A DNA stretch of 47,891 nucleotides from contig CAZECG010000019.1 in NCBI GenBank assembly GCA_964510535.1, positions 1-47,891 on the forward strand. The letters are read 5' to 3'. Shown in pieces: positions 17,254-25,794 of the stretch (positions are counted from its first letter, which is position 1; every line of letters begins with the position of its first letter). The notes below the pieces were generated by a model. The model was not told where the DNA came from, ran no database searches, and worked only from the letters and a program-made list of their open reading frames with translations. This DNA is from JAJPXC01 sp964510535 (GTDB lineage: Bacteria > Bacteroidota > Bacteroidia > Bacteroidales > Muribaculaceae). The position numbers and the translations under genes were made by a program.

Positions 17254-18249
17254 ATGAGAATGTTGCAAATAGCGGCATTAGGGGTATTCTTGATATGCTG
17301 CTGTGCCTGTAATTCAAGCTCTAAAACCGAGACGGCTCAAAATCAAGTGCCAATCGACACTCTGCCGGTGGTTGAGTTTGACGGTGACAGCGCATACGTC
17401 AACGTTAAACGTGTGGTTGATTTTGGCCCCCGCGTGACAGGTACGCCGTCCCACGCCGCTTGCGGCAAATATATAGTTGCACGTTTAGAGACTCTCGGAG
17501 CCGATACTGTGATAATCCAGAAAGGAGTGGTGTCGGCATATAATGGCGACCGACTGCCTTACAAAAATATTCTCGCCCGCTACAATGCCGACGCTCCTAA
17601 AAGAGTGTTGCTGTTGACACATTGGGACACTCGGCCCTGGGCCGATGAGGAAACAGAACCCGCCGACCGCTCAAAACCGGTGCTTGGAGCCAACGATGGC
17701 GGCAGTGGCGTGGGGATTCTGCTTGAAGTGGCGCGCCATCTTCAACGTCATGAACCCCGGGTGGGGGTGGATTTGCTGTTTGTCGATGCCGAAGACTATG
17801 GACAGTCTGATGGCTGGGGGGCAAACGAGGACACATGGTGTCTTGGTACGCAGGAATGGATAAAAACCAACCCTTATAAAGACAGCGTGGTTCCCGCTTA
17901 TGGAATATTGCTCGACATGGTCGGCGCGCGTGACGCTGTGTTTTACCGTGAGTTTACCTCGCAGCAGCTTGCCAAATCGATTGTCGACAAAGTCTGGTCG
18001 AGGGCTTTATCGAGCGGCTACGGTGACCGTTTCGTGAATGAGGTTGGCGCGGCTATTACTGACGACCACACATTTGTCAATCGCGCCGGTATCCCATGTG
18101 TCGATATAATCGAGTGCATGAACCCGGCGACAAAGTCGTTCCACCCCTCGTGGCACACCCTCTCCGATGATATGGATATTATTGATTCTGCTACCCTTAA
18201 AGCCGTAGGGCAGGTGGTGCTAAACGTGATTTACAACGAACCGGCTTGA
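17254..18249 (+). CDS. Glutaminyl cyclase / M28-family zinc enzyme, lipoprotein
   Basis: A 331-residue protein with N-terminus MRMLQIAALGVFLICCCACN. Cys19, after a hydrophobic stretch, fits a lipoprotein signal, although the lipobox is Cys-rich and not ideal. The zinc-peptidase fold is shown by LTHWDTRPWAD (124-131), GANDGGSGVG with Asp148, FVDAEDYG with Glu180, and the C-terminal HPSWHTLSDD. The pattern matches bacterial type II glutaminyl cyclases such as those of Porphyromonas and Bacteroides, which form N-terminal pyroglutamate on exported proteins; an aminopeptidase role is the alternative. SufE follows 40 bases later, probably in the same transcript. The ATG at 17254 was chosen because the -7 box lies just upstream. 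Confidence 0.86.
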   Translation: MRMLQIAALGVFLICCCACNSSSKTETAQNQVPIDTLPVVEFDGDSAYVNVKRVVDFGPRVTGTPSHAACGKYIVARLETLGADTVIIQKGVVSAYNGDRLPYKNILARYNADAPKRVLLLTHWDTRPWADEETEPADRSKPVLGANDGGSGVGILLEVARHLQRHEPRVGVDLLFVDAEDYGQSDGWGANEDTWCLGTQEWIKTNPYKDSVVPAYGILLDMVGARDAVFYREFTSQQLAKSIVDKVWSRALSSGYGDRFVNEVGAAITDDHTFVNRAGIPCVDIIECMNPATKSFHPSWHTLSDDMDIIDSATLKAVGQVVLNVIYNEPA

Positions 18250-18289
18250 TTTTAACTGTATTAAAAATAATTCAACACCTGATTTTGAT

Positions 18290-18730
18290 ATGACCATCGA
18301 AGATATTCAGCAAGGGATTATCGACGAATTTTCCGACATTGACGACTGGATGGACCGCTATGCCTACATCATTGACCTCGGCAACGCCCTCCCCTCGATT
18401 GACGAGAAATATAAGACTCCATCACACCTGATTGAAGGTTGCCAGAGCCGCGTGTGGCTCAATGCCGAGGAAATTGACGGCAAGGTGCACTACACCGCCG
18501 ACTCCGACGCTATTATAGTCAAAGGGATAATCTCCCTTTTGATAAAAGTCCTCAACGACCACACCCCCGACGAGATTCTAAACGCCGATTTGCGCTTTAT
18601 CGACGAAATCGGCCTCTCTGAGCACCTGTCGCCGACTCGCAGCAACGGACTGGTGGCAATGGTCAAACAGATGCGTATGTACGCCCTCGCGTTCAAGACG
18701 CGCTCAGAGGCGGCTAACAATGATAAATAA
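18290..18730 (+). CDS. sufE: SufE-family Fe-S sulfur acceptor
   Basis: A 146-residue SufE homologue, which takes persulfide sulfur from a SufS-type cysteine desulfurase for Fe-S cluster assembly. The active-site Cys51 lies in LIEGCQSRVWL, the conserved loop. The C-terminal GLSEHLSPTRSNGLVAM is also typical. No sufS or sufBCD is in the window, so it is an orphan locus here. It sits 40 bases after the glutaminyl cyclase gene and 23 before the peptide transporter, and likely belongs to a three-gene transcript. Cytoplasmic. Confidence 0.95.
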   Translation: MTIEDIQQGIIDEFSDIDDWMDRYAYIIDLGNALPSIDEKYKTPSHLIEGCQSRVWLNAEEIDGKVHYTADSDAIIVKGIISLLIKVLNDHTPDEILNADLRFIDEIGLSEHLSPTRSNGLVAMVKQMRMYALAFKTRSEAANNDK

Positions 18731-18753
18731 CCAACAACTAACCAATAATCATT

Positions 18754-20487
18754 ATGTTTAAGAATCAACCTAAAGGCTTGTATGTCCTTGCGTTGGCCAA
18801 CACCGGCGAACGCTTTGGTTACTACACCATGCTGGCGATTCTCTTGCTGTTCCTGCAAGCGAAGTTCGCGCTACCGACAGCCACGGCCGGATTAATCTAT
18901 TCCACATTCTTGGCTCTCGTATATTTCATGCCCATGTTGGGCGGTGTCATCGCCGACAAATGGAATTTTTCCAAGACTGTGACCCTTGGTATCACGGTCA
19001 TGTTTTTAGGCTACTTTGTAATGGCCATACCGACATCCATGCCCGACGGCTCGGCGTTCTCATCACCCGCTTTCTATATCATGCTCCTCGCTCTGCTGCT
19101 CATATCTTGCGGCACGGGTCTTTTCAAGGGCAATCTTCAGGTGATGGTCGGTGACCTGTACAACGATCCTCGTTATAGCGATAAGCGCGATGTGGCGTTC
19201 TCGCTGTTCTATATGGCGATTAATATCGGTGCCATGTTTGCCCCTTCGGTCACTGAGTATCTCTGCTCTATGGCGTTGGAGTCAAAAGGCTTGATTTATG
19301 AACCATCAATCCCCGCTCTTTGTAATCGCTTCATCGCCGGTGACGCTATAGATGCCGAGAAGATGTCGTGGCTCACCGCCTATGCCGGTTCGCCTGCCGA
19401 TATGATGGCGTGGTGCAAAACCTATATGGCCACTATTTCGACCGGTTACAGCTACGCCTTCGCTGTGGCTTGCGGTTCGATGATTCTGTCGTTCCTCATC
19501 TACAAGCTCGGCCGTAGCACCTATGCTTCTGTTGTCGACACCAAGGCCGCCGGCAATAAGGGCGCTACCCAATCAGTGACCCAACCAGAGTTGACAAAGG
19601 AGCAGACGAAGAGCCGAATAGTGGCCTTGTTGTTGATTTTCACAGTGGTGATTTTCTTCTGGATGGTGTTCCACCAAAATGGTTTGACGCTGACCAAGTA
19701 TGCCGAGGTGTTCACACAACCCCAGTGTGGCGGTTGGACCCGTATTGCGTTTAATGTGTGGGCTTTGGCGATTATCGTGGTAGGTGTCTATGCGACGTTC
19801 AACCTGTTCCAAAGCAAGGGTTCGCGTTCTCGTGTGATTTCGGGTGGCGTGCTCGCTGCCGCTCTTGCCGGTCTTTACTATATCTACTCAATTACCCCCG
19901 ACCCCGTAATAGATTTGCAACCTCAGATTTATCAGCAGTTTAACCCCTTCTATGTGGTGGCGTTGACCCCCTTCTCGGTGGCAATCTTCTCGTGGCTGGC
20001 TAAAAAGAAAAAAGACCCCTCGGCTCCCCGCAAAATCGGTTATGGTATGCTTGTGGCAGGTCTCGGATTCGGCGTTATCGCACTTTGCTCGATGGGTCTC
20101 GGCGTAGCTCCTGTCGAGGGACAGGCTTCAGCGTTGGTTAGCCCTAACGTGTTGATGAGCACTTACTTGGTACTGACGTTTGCTGAGCTGCTGCTATCGC
20201 CGATGGGCATATCGTTCGTGTCGAAAGTGGCACCTCCCAAATACAAAGGTGCGATGATGGGCTGCTGGTTTGGAGCAACAGCCATCGGCAACTTCCTGAC
20301 CGCGATTCCGGCGATGCTGTGGAACAAAATCGATGTTGCGCTTGTGTGGACTATACTTATAGCTCTCTGCCTCCTCTCCGCTGCGTTCATCTTCTCTATC
20401 ATGAAGAAATTGGAGGCGGCGACGGCCGACAGTGATGCGACGCCCGTCCCCGATGCGCTTGAAACCGTAGAAGACGACGCTGTTTAA
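18754..20487 (+). CDS. POT/PTR-family proton-coupled oligopeptide transporter
   Basis: A 577-residue MFS transporter with about 12-14 hydrophobic helices. Helix 1 carries GERFGYYTM, matching the ExxERFxYY proton/peptide motif. YMAINIGAMFAPSVTEYL matches the second POT signature region. A hydrophilic insert lies at about 185-225, and a charged tail (TADSDATPVPDALETVEDD) ends the protein. It imports di- and tripeptides with protons across the inner membrane. Co-orientation with the glutaminyl cyclase gene fits peptide use by an asaccharolytic side metabolism, but that link is inference. Intact and full length. Confidence 0.93.
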   Translation: MFKNQPKGLYVLALANTGERFGYYTMLAILLLFLQAKFALPTATAGLIYSTFLALVYFMPMLGGVIADKWNFSKTVTLGITVMFLGYFVMAIPTSMPDGSAFSSPAFYIMLLALLLISCGTGLFKGNLQVMVGDLYNDPRYSDKRDVAFSLFYMAINIGAMFAPSVTEYLCSMALESKGLIYEPSIPALCNRFIAGDAIDAEKMSWLTAYAGSPADMMAWCKTYMATISTGYSYAFAVACGSMILSFLIYKLGRSTYASVVDTKAAGNKGATQSVTQPELTKEQTKSRIVALLLIFTVVIFFWMVFHQNGLTLTKYAEVFTQPQCGGWTRIAFNVWALAIIVVGVYATFNLFQSKGSRSRVISGGVLAAALAGLYYIYSITPDPVIDLQPQIYQQFNPFYVVALTPFSVAIFSWLAKKKKDPSAPRKIGYGMLVAGLGFGVIALCSMGLGVAPVEGQASALVSPNVLMSTYLVLTFAELLLSPMGISFVSKVAPPKYKGAMMGCWFGATAIGNFLTAIPAMLWNKIDVALVWTILIALCLLSAAFIFSIMKKLEAATADSDATPVPDALETVEDDAV

Positions 20488-20551
20488 GAAACCTCGTTTC
20501 ATTATTATGAGATAACCGTAGATTAAAATATTCTAACTTTAAACAACTTTC

Positions 20552-22873
20552 ATGCGAAAATATTTGTTATCCGCATTTGCGGCCGCGATGCCGTTTATGG
20601 CAGCAGCTTCCACCCAATGGACTCTGCAAGGAAATGTTTACAGTGTTGATACGCTTTATCATGCTACTGTCGGGCCGGGTACGACCCATACTTCGCTAAA
20701 ACTTGAAGGCCCTTACAAGCTCAGAGTGTCATATGCCACAATAGACCTCACAAATCCCAATATTGAGATGCGCACCGTTCAGGCTTCTACCGTGTTACAG
20801 GGCGGGAACACTCTTACCGGGATGGTCAACAAATACCAAAACAACAATTGCCGGTATATAGCCGGTGTCAACGCCGACTTTTTCGGTAACTCCCAGCCCA
20901 TAGGCACCACTGTGGTTGACGGCGAATATTACTATGCGCTCAACAATGGTTGGAGTCATTGGGCTATCGACAATAACAAAATCCCTAAAGTGGCCGACAT
21001 GGAGTTTAGCGGAACGGTTACAGCCCCCGATGGGTCTTCCCACGCGCTGACGGGCATTAACCGCGGACGCGATGAAAACAATCTTGTGATTTACAATTCC
21101 CGCAAGGGCGCTAATTCCGGCACCAATGCCTACGGCACCGAGGTCTCGGCCACCTTATTGTCAGGTGCGTTGGCTCCCGGTCAGACGGCTGAGATGCTGG
21201 TGGGTTGCGACCCTGTGACTACCGGCTCCATGGCTATCCCGTCGGGCGGTGTCGTGATTTCCGGACACGGTACGGCTAAGAATTTTTTGTCAAAACTGAA
21301 GGCCGGCGACAAAGTGACGGTCAGCACCACAATCTCTGCCGATGGTCAATCAATAGTCGCTCGTCAGGTGGCAGGTGGCAGACCGTTGATTCTGTCTGGC
21401 GGCCAGGTGCTTAACACGCAGGGTGCGCTTGACCATTTGACTGCGCTCAATCCACGCACCGCCATAGGTTATGATGCTACAGGAACCAAACTCGTGATGC
21501 TCGTGGTCGATGGTCGTACGTCAACGTCACAAGGTTGTGTCTCAAAAGTGTTGGCCGACATTATGTTGGCTACCGGTTGCACTGAGGCGCTGAATTTCGA
21601 CGGTGGCGGTTCCTCTACCATTTACGTCGATAATCTCGGAGTCTGCAACTCGCCCAGCGATGGCAAGGAGCGTACGGTGGTTAATGCCGTGTTTGCTATT
21701 TCACCGACACCTGTTGACAACGATATTGCCTCGATTGAGTTTGAAGACCACGCTATCGTCCTTCCAAAATATGGCATATACCGGCCCAAATTGCACGCTT
21801 TCAACCGTTATGGCGTGTGGCTCGAAGATGCGGATTTTGAAATGACGCTTTCGTGTGATGCCGCGCTCGGCGAGATTACGTCAGACGGTGCGTTGCTCGC
21901 TTCAGGCTCCGGGTGTCACGCTTTGACGGCCAAGGTAGGGTCGCTGACTGCTACAATCCCGGTAACTGTCGGCTCGGCGGCTCCTGAATTCAAACGCAAG
22001 GCCATACTCGTCGACGGCTTTTACGACTACCCTGTCGAGGTGCAGTCGCTCGTCGGTGAAACGATGATGTCGGTCGCTAATCAATCTCTGTCTTGGAGCA
22101 GCGATGACCCCTCTATCGCTATCGTCGACGGCAACGGCTTGATTCACGGTGTGGCCACGGGTCAGACTGTGGTCCGCGGCGTGGTGGGCGACGTGACCAA
22201 TGAAATTGTTGTCAACGTGGAGATTCCTACAGAGCATTATCTCGTTGTTGATTCCATGAACAGCCGCGATGACTGGACGGTGACAAGCAGCAATCTAAAG
22301 GATTTGACCATAACCGGCGATAACGACGGCGAGGGTATGACCGTTGATTTCACCGTAAGTAGCACCCGCAGCCCGTCGTTGTCGTTTGCCCGCGAGGTTG
22401 TGCTGTGGAGCCGCCCGGATGCGCTTGAAATTAATATAAGGGCTGATGAGGGCGCCTATTCGTCGCTCAATGTGACATACTCCTGCGACGGAGCGCGCAA
22501 CGCTATCGCCAAGGTGCCTCTGTCGCTTGTCGCCGGCAGCGACAATCTGGTGCGCTTGTCGTGGGCTGATTTCTTCACTACCGATGCCCCCGAGGCTTAT
22601 CCGTTGGTGATAAAAAGATTGCAATTAGTCACCTCGACAACATCAGGCCAGAGCTACAGCTCACATTTAGGCGCATTGAAGGCTTATTATTCCGATATTA
22701 ACGCCGAGTCGGGTGTGAGCGACATTTCCGGCGACCATTCGGCTGATGATATTGACTTGTCGAAGCCCGCTGACTTCTACAACCTTCAGGGTGTGCGCGT
22801 CGCCAATCCCGCACCGGGTAATCTGTATATAGTGAAACAGGGGTCTAAAGTGGCGAAATTGCTTGTAAAGTGA
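20552..22873 (+). CDS. Secreted phosphodiester glycosidase family protein (NAGPA domain)
   Basis: A 773-residue exported protein. The signal peptide is within MRKYLLSAFAAAMPFMAAAS. The NAGPA/phosphodiester glycosidase domain spans about 50-385, with GVNADFFG, NPRTAIGYD, MLVVDGRT and the signature LNFDGGGSSTIYV. A BIG2-like Ig domain follows near 485-560 (SWSSDDPSIAIVDGNGLIHG), then a beta-sandwich segment (565-720). The C-terminal FYNLQGVRVANPAPGNLYIV tail is of the kind common on exported Prevotella and Muribaculaceae proteins. The enzyme class removes GlcNAc from phosphodiester linkages, and the substrate here is probably a glycan or teichoic-type polymer. A weak -7-like TAACTTTA at 20534-20541 lies unusually close to the ATG. 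A strong terminator follows. Confidence 0.88.
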   Translation: MRKYLLSAFAAAMPFMAAASTQWTLQGNVYSVDTLYHATVGPGTTHTSLKLEGPYKLRVSYATIDLTNPNIEMRTVQASTVLQGGNTLTGMVNKYQNNNCRYIAGVNADFFGNSQPIGTTVVDGEYYYALNNGWSHWAIDNNKIPKVADMEFSGTVTAPDGSSHALTGINRGRDENNLVIYNSRKGANSGTNAYGTEVSATLLSGALAPGQTAEMLVGCDPVTTGSMAIPSGGVVISGHGTAKNFLSKLKAGDKVTVSTTISADGQSIVARQVAGGRPLILSGGQVLNTQGALDHLTALNPRTAIGYDATGTKLVMLVVDGRTSTSQGCVSKVLADIMLATGCTEALNFDGGGSSTIYVDNLGVCNSPSDGKERTVVNAVFAISPTPVDNDIASIEFEDHAIVLPKYGIYRPKLHAFNRYGVWLEDADFEMTLSCDAALGEITSDGALLASGSGCHALTAKVGSLTATIPVTVGSAAPEFKRKAILVDGFYDYPVEVQSLVGETMMSVANQSLSWSSDDPSIAIVDGNGLIHGVATGQTVVRGVVGDVTNEIVVNVEIPTEHYLVVDSMNSRDDWTVTSSNLKDLTITGDNDGEGMTVDFTVSSTRSPSLSFAREVVLWSRPDALEINIRADEGAYSSLNVTYSCDGARNAIAKVPLSLVAGSDNLVRLSWADFFTTDAPEAYPLVIKRLQLVTSTTSGQSYSSHLGALKAYYSDINAESGVSDISGDHSADDIDLSKPADFYNLQGVRVANPAPGNLYIVKQGSKVAKLLVK

Positions 22874-22898
22874 TAGTTGGCACTCTATGATACATGAG

Positions 22899-22927
22899 AA
22901 ATCGCGGGTTTCCCCCGCGATTTTTTT
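22899..22927 (+). terminator. Terminator after the phosphodiester glycosidase gene
   Basis: AAATCGCGGG (22899-22908) and CCCGCGATTT (22914-22923) form a perfect 10-bp stem with a 5-base loop, followed by Ts. Confidence 0.9.
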
Positions 22928-22928
22928 G

Positions 22929-22936
22929 TATCTTCG
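22929..22936 (+). promoter_or_regulatory. Probable -7 element for the FNT transporter gene
   Basis: TATCTTCG, one base from TAnnTTTG, lies between the terminator and the ATG at 22968. Confidence 0.5.
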
Positions 22937-22967
22937 CGCTCAAAAACAATGGTAATTTTTGATTGCT

Positions 22968-23768
22968 ATGGATGTAAAGAGTCCCAAAGAGGTGGCGGAA
23001 GCTGCGTTGAATATAGGCTTGGCTAAAGTCGGGGTTAGCAACAATCAGCTCGCCCGCCTGTCACTGCTCGCTATGCTCGCAGGTGCCTACATCGCGCTCG
23101 GGGGCGTTCTGTCGCTGATTGTCGGCTTTGGCTTCCCGGAAATAGCGGGCGAAAATCCGGCGTTGCAAAAGTTGTTGAGCGGATGCACCTTCCCTATCGG
23201 TCTGATATTAGTCGTGGTGCTTGGCGCGGAGTTGTTCACCGGCAACAATGCGCTGCTCATACCGGCTTTCATGCAGCGGCGTTGCTCTGCGATGGATGTA
23301 GCCAAAAACTGGATTCTGGTCTATCTCGGCAACTTTGTCGGCGCACTTTCGTTTACCTATCTGATGGTTTACTGCTGCGGCTTGACGGCTGTCGAGCCGT
23401 ATCACTCTGCCATAGTCAATATAGCGTCGGCAAAAGTCTCCATGCCGTGGCTCACTGTGTTTCTCAAAGGAATCGGGGCCAACTGGTGTGTGTGCCTTGC
23501 CGTCTGGCTTGCACTGTCGGGGCGCACGCTCATCGAGAAAATGGCCGGCTGCTGGTTCCCTGTAATGGCGTTTGTCGCGCTCGGCTACGAACACTCTATC
23601 GCTAATATGTTCTTCATCCCGCTCGGCATGATGGAGGGGGCCGACGTGGGGGTGTGGGAATCTGTGTGGCGCAGCTTCATCCCGGCCACGCTGGGCAATA
23701 TCGTCGGTGGCGCGTTGCTCGTCGGTGCTGTCCACGCCTGTCTGCACCTTGGGGGCGCGAAGCGTTGA
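22968..23768 (+). CDS. Formate/nitrite transporter (FNT) family protein
   Basis: A 266-residue inner-membrane protein with six hydrophobic helices, starting MDVKSPKEVAEAALNIGLAK. The FNT pattern is clear: GAYIALGGVLSLIVGFGFP (helix 1), GAELFTGNNALL (helix 2-3 re-entrant region) and KGIGANWCVCLAVWLAL (the second conserved Asn-Trp loop). These pentameric channels move formate, nitrite, hydrosulfide or lactate; the substrate is not readable. The start is the ATG at 22968, since the in-frame TTG at 22959 would add only three residues. Monocistronic between a terminator and the aldolase promoter. Confidence 0.93.
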   Translation: MDVKSPKEVAEAALNIGLAKVGVSNNQLARLSLLAMLAGAYIALGGVLSLIVGFGFPEIAGENPALQKLLSGCTFPIGLILVVVLGAELFTGNNALLIPAFMQRRCSAMDVAKNWILVYLGNFVGALSFTYLMVYCCGLTAVEPYHSAIVNIASAKVSMPWLTVFLKGIGANWCVCLAVWLALSGRTLIEKMAGCWFPVMAFVALGYEHSIANMFFIPLGMMEGADVGVWESVWRSFIPATLGNIVGGALLVGAVHACLHLGGAKR

Positions 23769-23843
23769 ACCGATGCGAACGTCATAATGCGCTACTTTAG
23801 CAAAATTTCACCCCGTGCGGTTCCATACTTCAGTATAAAACCG

Positions 23844-23851
23844 TAACTTTG
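23844..23851 (+). promoter_or_regulatory. -7 promoter element for fructose-bisphosphate aldolase
   Basis: A perfect TAACTTTG, 42 bases before the ATG. Confidence 0.7.
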
Positions 23852-23893
23852 TGGTCAGATATAAATTTTATTAATCTAAATATTTAACGCCAA

Positions 23894-24892
23894 ATGGTAA
23901 GCTACAAAGAATTAGGCTTGGTCAACACCCGCGAGATGTTTGCCAAGGCAATCAAAGGCGGATATGCAATCCCCGCTTTCAACTTCAACAACATGGAGCA
24001 GCTTCAGGCTATCATCAAGGCTGCGGCTGAGGAGAAATCTCCTGTGATTCTTCAGGTATCGAAAGGCGCCCGCAACTATGCCAACGCTACTTTGCTCCGC
24101 TATATGGCGCAAGGTGCTGTTGAATATGCCAAGGAACTCGGATGGGAGCATCCCCAGATTGTGCTCCACCTCGACCACGGCGACAGCTTCGAGCTTTGCA
24201 AATCTTGTATCGACAGCGGCTTCTCGTCAGTGATGATTGATGGTTCTCACCTCCCCTATGAGGAAAACGTCGCACTGACCAAGCAGGTGGTTGACTACGC
24301 TCACAAATATGATGTAACCGTTGAGGGTGAGCTTGGAGTGCTCGCCGGTGTTGAGGATGAAGTATCTTCTGACCACCACACCTACACCGATCCCGAGGAG
24401 GTTATCGACTTCGCTACCCGCACAGGTTGCGACTCACTCGCTATCTCAATCGGCACATCACACGGTGCTTACAAATTCACTCCCGAACAGTGCACCCGCA
24501 ATGCCGAGGGCAAGCTCGTTCCCCCGCCTTTGGCTTTCGACGTGCTCGACGCTGTCATGGAAAAACTCCCCGGCTTCCCCATCGTGCTCCACGGTTCATC
24601 TTCAGTTCCCCAGGAAGAAGTCGACACCATCAACAAATACGGCGGCAAGCTCCCCGACGCTATCGGTATCCCCGAAGAACAGCTCCGCAAAGCTGCCAAG
24701 AGTGCCGTTTGCAAAATCAACATCGACTCTGACAGCCGTTTGGCTATGACTGCGGCAGTCCGTAAGGTGTTCGCTGAGAAACCTGCTGAGTTTGACCCCC
24801 GCAAATATCTTGGCCCCGCCCGCGACAACATGGAGAAGCTCTACAAGCACAAAATTGTCAACGTGCTTGGCAGCGCAGGCAAGGCCGAATAA
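23894..24892 (+). CDS. fbaA: Class II fructose-bisphosphate aldolase
   Basis: A 332-residue zinc-dependent aldolase for cleavage or condensation of fructose-1,6-bisphosphate in glycolysis and gluconeogenesis. Conserved elements are AIPAFNFNNMEQ near the N-terminus, LHLDHGD (catalytic Asp and zinc His), VEGELGVLAGVEDE, SIGTSHGAYKF (second zinc His), VLHGSSSVP (third His) and KINIDSDSRLAMT for phosphate binding. Codon use is strongly biased toward C-ending codons, as for tuf and rpoB, suggesting high expression. Own promoter and terminator. Confidence 0.96.
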   Translation: MVSYKELGLVNTREMFAKAIKGGYAIPAFNFNNMEQLQAIIKAAAEEKSPVILQVSKGARNYANATLLRYMAQGAVEYAKELGWEHPQIVLHLDHGDSFELCKSCIDSGFSSVMIDGSHLPYEENVALTKQVVDYAHKYDVTVEGELGVLAGVEDEVSSDHHTYTDPEEVIDFATRTGCDSLAISIGTSHGAYKFTPEQCTRNAEGKLVPPPLAFDVLDAVMEKLPGFPIVLHGSSSVPQEEVDTINKYGGKLPDAIGIPEEQLRKAAKSAVCKINIDSDSRLAMTAAVRKVFAEKPAEFDPRKYLGPARDNMEKLYKHKIVNVLGSAGKAE

Positions 24893-24946
24893 TATAGACC
24901 GTTTCAATACAGTCTCTTTTTAGTAAGATGCTGTAAATCATAAGAG

Positions 24947-24982
24947 AAGGCTCCGGCAGGAAAACGCCGGGGCTTTCTTTTG
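24947..24982 (+). terminator. Terminator after fructose-bisphosphate aldolase
   Basis: AAGGCTCCGGC (24947-24957) pairs, with two G-T wobbles, with GCCGGGGCTTT (24966-24976), followed by CTTTTGTG. Confidence 0.85.
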
Positions 24983-25038
24983 TGTCTATAACATTGTCAG
25001 TGTTGCTAAAGACCCGGCAAGGGGTGAAAAAGGGGGAC

Positions 25039-25084
25039 TATTGGTCAAAATAGTACATAAAATCGTAGCGGTTTTTGACCAATA
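25039..25084. repeat. Perfect 12-bp inverted repeat at the left edge of the cassette array
   Basis: TATTGGTCAAAA (25039-25050) and TTTTGACCAATA (25073-25084) are exact reverse complements separated by 22 bases. There is no T-run after it, so it is not a typical terminator. It could be an operator, a recombinase site or an RNA hairpin. Confidence 0.6.
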
Positions 25085-25103
25085 AGTCTAATTTGAAACA
25101 CGA

Positions 25104-25261
25104 ATGAACGCGCTACGCCTGCAGTTCAAAGCCGAACGCGAGCTAATCCAAAAAGACGCTAACCGCACAATCGGGCGGCTGAACACCGCCATCGGTCAGG
25201 TCAACAGTCAATCTCCATCAACTTCGGCGAGAACCGACAAGGAACAATCACCTTTGGCTAA
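25104..25261 (+). pseudogene. Degenerate coiled-coil cassette gene (module 1)
   Basis: An ATG at 25104 opens a charged helical stretch (MNALRLQFKAERELIQKD, then ANRTIGRLNTAIGQVNSQ). Near 25200-25210 the reading changes: the -1 frame then encodes SISINFGENRQGTITFG and stops at 25261, matching the end of the intact gene at 25795-26046 (ITIAFGENRQGTITFG). The original frame runs on to 25421 without resembling anything. I infer a frameshifted or recombined copy of the cassette's first gene. The helical part itself is not clearly similar to the two better copies. Alternatively it is a fused fragment of unrelated genes. The shared promoter block follows directly. Confidence 0.5.
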
Positions 25262-25298
25262 TCTCAACTGTTTTTTTGTGTTGCTTTGTTGTCGTATT
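25223..25298 (+). repeat. Cassette repeat block, copy 1
   Basis: It covers the GENRQGTITFG coding end, the stop, and the downstream TGTTGCTTTGTTGTCGTAT segment. It is nearly identical to 26008-26090; the main difference is a short T/A-rich indel after CTCAACT. Its 3' end carries the -33 part of a promoter. Confidence 0.8.
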
Positions 25299-25318
25299 AA
25301 AGTAAATCCGTATATTCG
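25289..25318 (+). promoter_or_regulatory. Cassette promoter, copy 1
   Basis: TTG at 25289-25291, a 19-base spacer, and TATATTCG at 25311-25318. Same layout as at 26082 and 27046. The small membrane-protein gene expected downstream is missing here. Confidence 0.55.
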
Positions 25319-25395
25319 CAGTGCCAAATATCCCCAACGTCAGTCGTTGTCGAAGAGCTACGGTCAGAGGCTCGACATTTCATCGGGCATTTTTG

Positions 25396-25491
25396 ATGGC
25401 TGCCGTCTGCCGATTTGTTGAGTCCGCAGGGGCGCAATCTTATACCGTCGCTCTCGAAGGCAACCGTCAGGCCACAATCACATTTGGCTAA
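25396..25491 (+). pseudogene. Orphan cassette tail, 31-codon ORF ending NRQATITFG
   Basis: The ATG at 25396 encodes MAAVCRFVESAGAQ, then SYTVALEGNRQATITFG and a stop at 25491. The last residues match the ends of the genes at 25104 and 25795. The frame is open upstream to a GTG at 25321, directly after the cassette promoter. It is too short to assign. I read it as a leftover 3' end of a cassette first gene joined to other sequence, though a real 31-56 residue peptide cannot be excluded. Confidence 0.4.
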
Positions 25492-25533
25492 ACTCCGTCA
25501 AATGCTAATATTTGCATCATAAGAAACAGTGAT

Positions 25534-25698
25534 ATGTTCACCTTCGTTATCATAGTCCTCGTTGCAGTCTTTATCGGGTGCTTGATATCCCCCCCCGACA
25601 GCAAGAACTCACCGCCTCGACGCCGTCGACGCAGTGCTGCATCGCGTCGCTATAATCTGAAATATCTCATACGCAGACATCGCGGAGAAATCCATTGA
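25534..25698 (+). CDS. Small single-pass membrane protein with Arg-rich tail (cassette)
   Basis: A 54-residue product starting MFTFVIIVLVAVFIGCLISP. One hydrophobic segment covers residues 2-19, then a Pro/Ser hinge, five consecutive Arg at 29-33 and a basic end (LIRRHRGEIH). The positive tail suggests an N-out, C-in orientation with the tail in the cytoplasm. TAATATTTG at 25507-25515 is a possible promoter. A near-perfect terminator follows six bases after the stop. It has the same architecture as the genes at 26162 and 27086, so they look like paralogues. I do not recognise the family. Confidence 0.6.
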   Translation: MFTFVIIVLVAVFIGCLISPPDSKNSPPRRRRRSAASRRYNLKYLIRRHRGEIH

Positions 25699-25703
25699 AT
25701 CAG

Positions 25704-25743
25704 AGCCGCCTCGTCACTTGGTGACGAGGCGGCTTTGTCTTTT
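25704..25743 (+). terminator. Strong terminator closing a cassette
   Basis: AGCCGCCTCGTCAC (25704-25717) and GTGACGAGGCGGCT (25721-25734) form a perfect 14-bp stem with a 3-base loop, followed by TTGTCTTTT. Confidence 0.93.
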
Positions 25744-25794
25744 AGCGTGTCGCTCCGACTCTATAATTTCACGGAAACTAAATCTCTCCCAAAT

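Noticed and set aside
23208..23747. 179-codon minus-strand ORF
   Set aside because: Antisense to the FNT transporter; composition is not protein-like.
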